From Coprococcus sp. (GTDB lineage Bacteria; Bacillota; Clostridia; Lachnospirales; Lachnospiraceae): DNA of 5,618 nucleotides. Shown in pieces: positions 5,571-5,618 of the stretch; the stretch's first letter is position 1; every line of letters begins with the position of its first letter. A model generated the notes under the pieces. It did no database searches. It saw nothing but the letters and a program-made list of their open reading frames with translations, and was not told where the DNA came from. Location: assembly GCA_016297495.1 (NCBI GenBank), contig JAEDGN010000102.1, forward strand, positions 1-5,618, in the 5' to 3' direction. The position numbers were made by a program, and so were the translations under genes.

Positions 5571-5618
5571 TTGGTGATACCATTCATGTCTATGACGTTG
5601 CCAGTGGCAGCGACATAC
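5564..5618 (+). pseudogene. istA: Second IS21-family istA, 5'-truncated, runs off the window
   Basis: The frame reads DWVGDTIHVYDVASGSDI, which aligns with the IstA segment DWAGNTLPITDSVTGETT encoded at the left junction and with the DWAGDT...TGE pattern common in IS21 transposases. Only 18 codons are visible, so this identification rests on a short but characteristic stretch that starts at exactly the same codon as the left copy. Nucleotide identity to the left copy stops after GACTGGG, so it is a different istA lineage and not a recent duplicate. The N-terminal half is absent and a stop precedes the frame, so the gene is presumed inactive unless an internal start is used. An istB gene is expected further right. 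Confidence 0.75.

Overview
The window looks like accessory, mobile DNA from a low-to-moderate GC Firmicute, plausibly a gut Clostridia/Lachnospiraceae-type bacterium. This rests on the protein style, the strong GGAGG-type ribosome binding sites, the tightly overlapping genes and the AT-rich recombinase segment. No host chromosomal gene is visible, so the taxonomic call is an inference.

Layout. Positions 1-367 are the non-coding distal end of an IS21-family element. Positions 368-2465 (minus strand) hold, in transcription order, a 5'-truncated istA transposase gene, an intact istB helper ATPase gene and a small coupled ORF of unknown function. Positions about 2466-5563 form a complete mobile element of about 3.1 kb. 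It carries three consecutive tyrosine recombinase genes on the plus strand and is bounded by 34-bp inverted repeats that match at 33 positions. This is the gene plan of 'recombinase in trio' (RIT) elements. From 5564 to the end, a second and different istA reading frame runs rightward out of the window.

How the parts fit. All three recombinases keep the full R-K-HxxR-H-Y catalytic set. They are translationally coupled by ATGA and ATGACTGA overlaps and sit behind a candidate extended -10 promoter just inside the left terminal repeats. Each end carries three copies of a CTTCTCATAA-type motif in mixed orientation, as expected for recombinase binding sites.

The most striking observation is at the junctions. 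On both sides the flanking DNA is an IS21 istA gene that begins exactly at the GAC TGG (Asp-Trp) codons of the first catalytic aspartate. The two istA sequences differ from each other and point away from the element. The trio therefore appears to target the codons of the IS21 transposase active site. The present arrangement, two 3' halves with no 5' half, is not what a single insertion into one istA would leave. It implies a later recombination, insertion in both orientations, or an assembly join between two copies.
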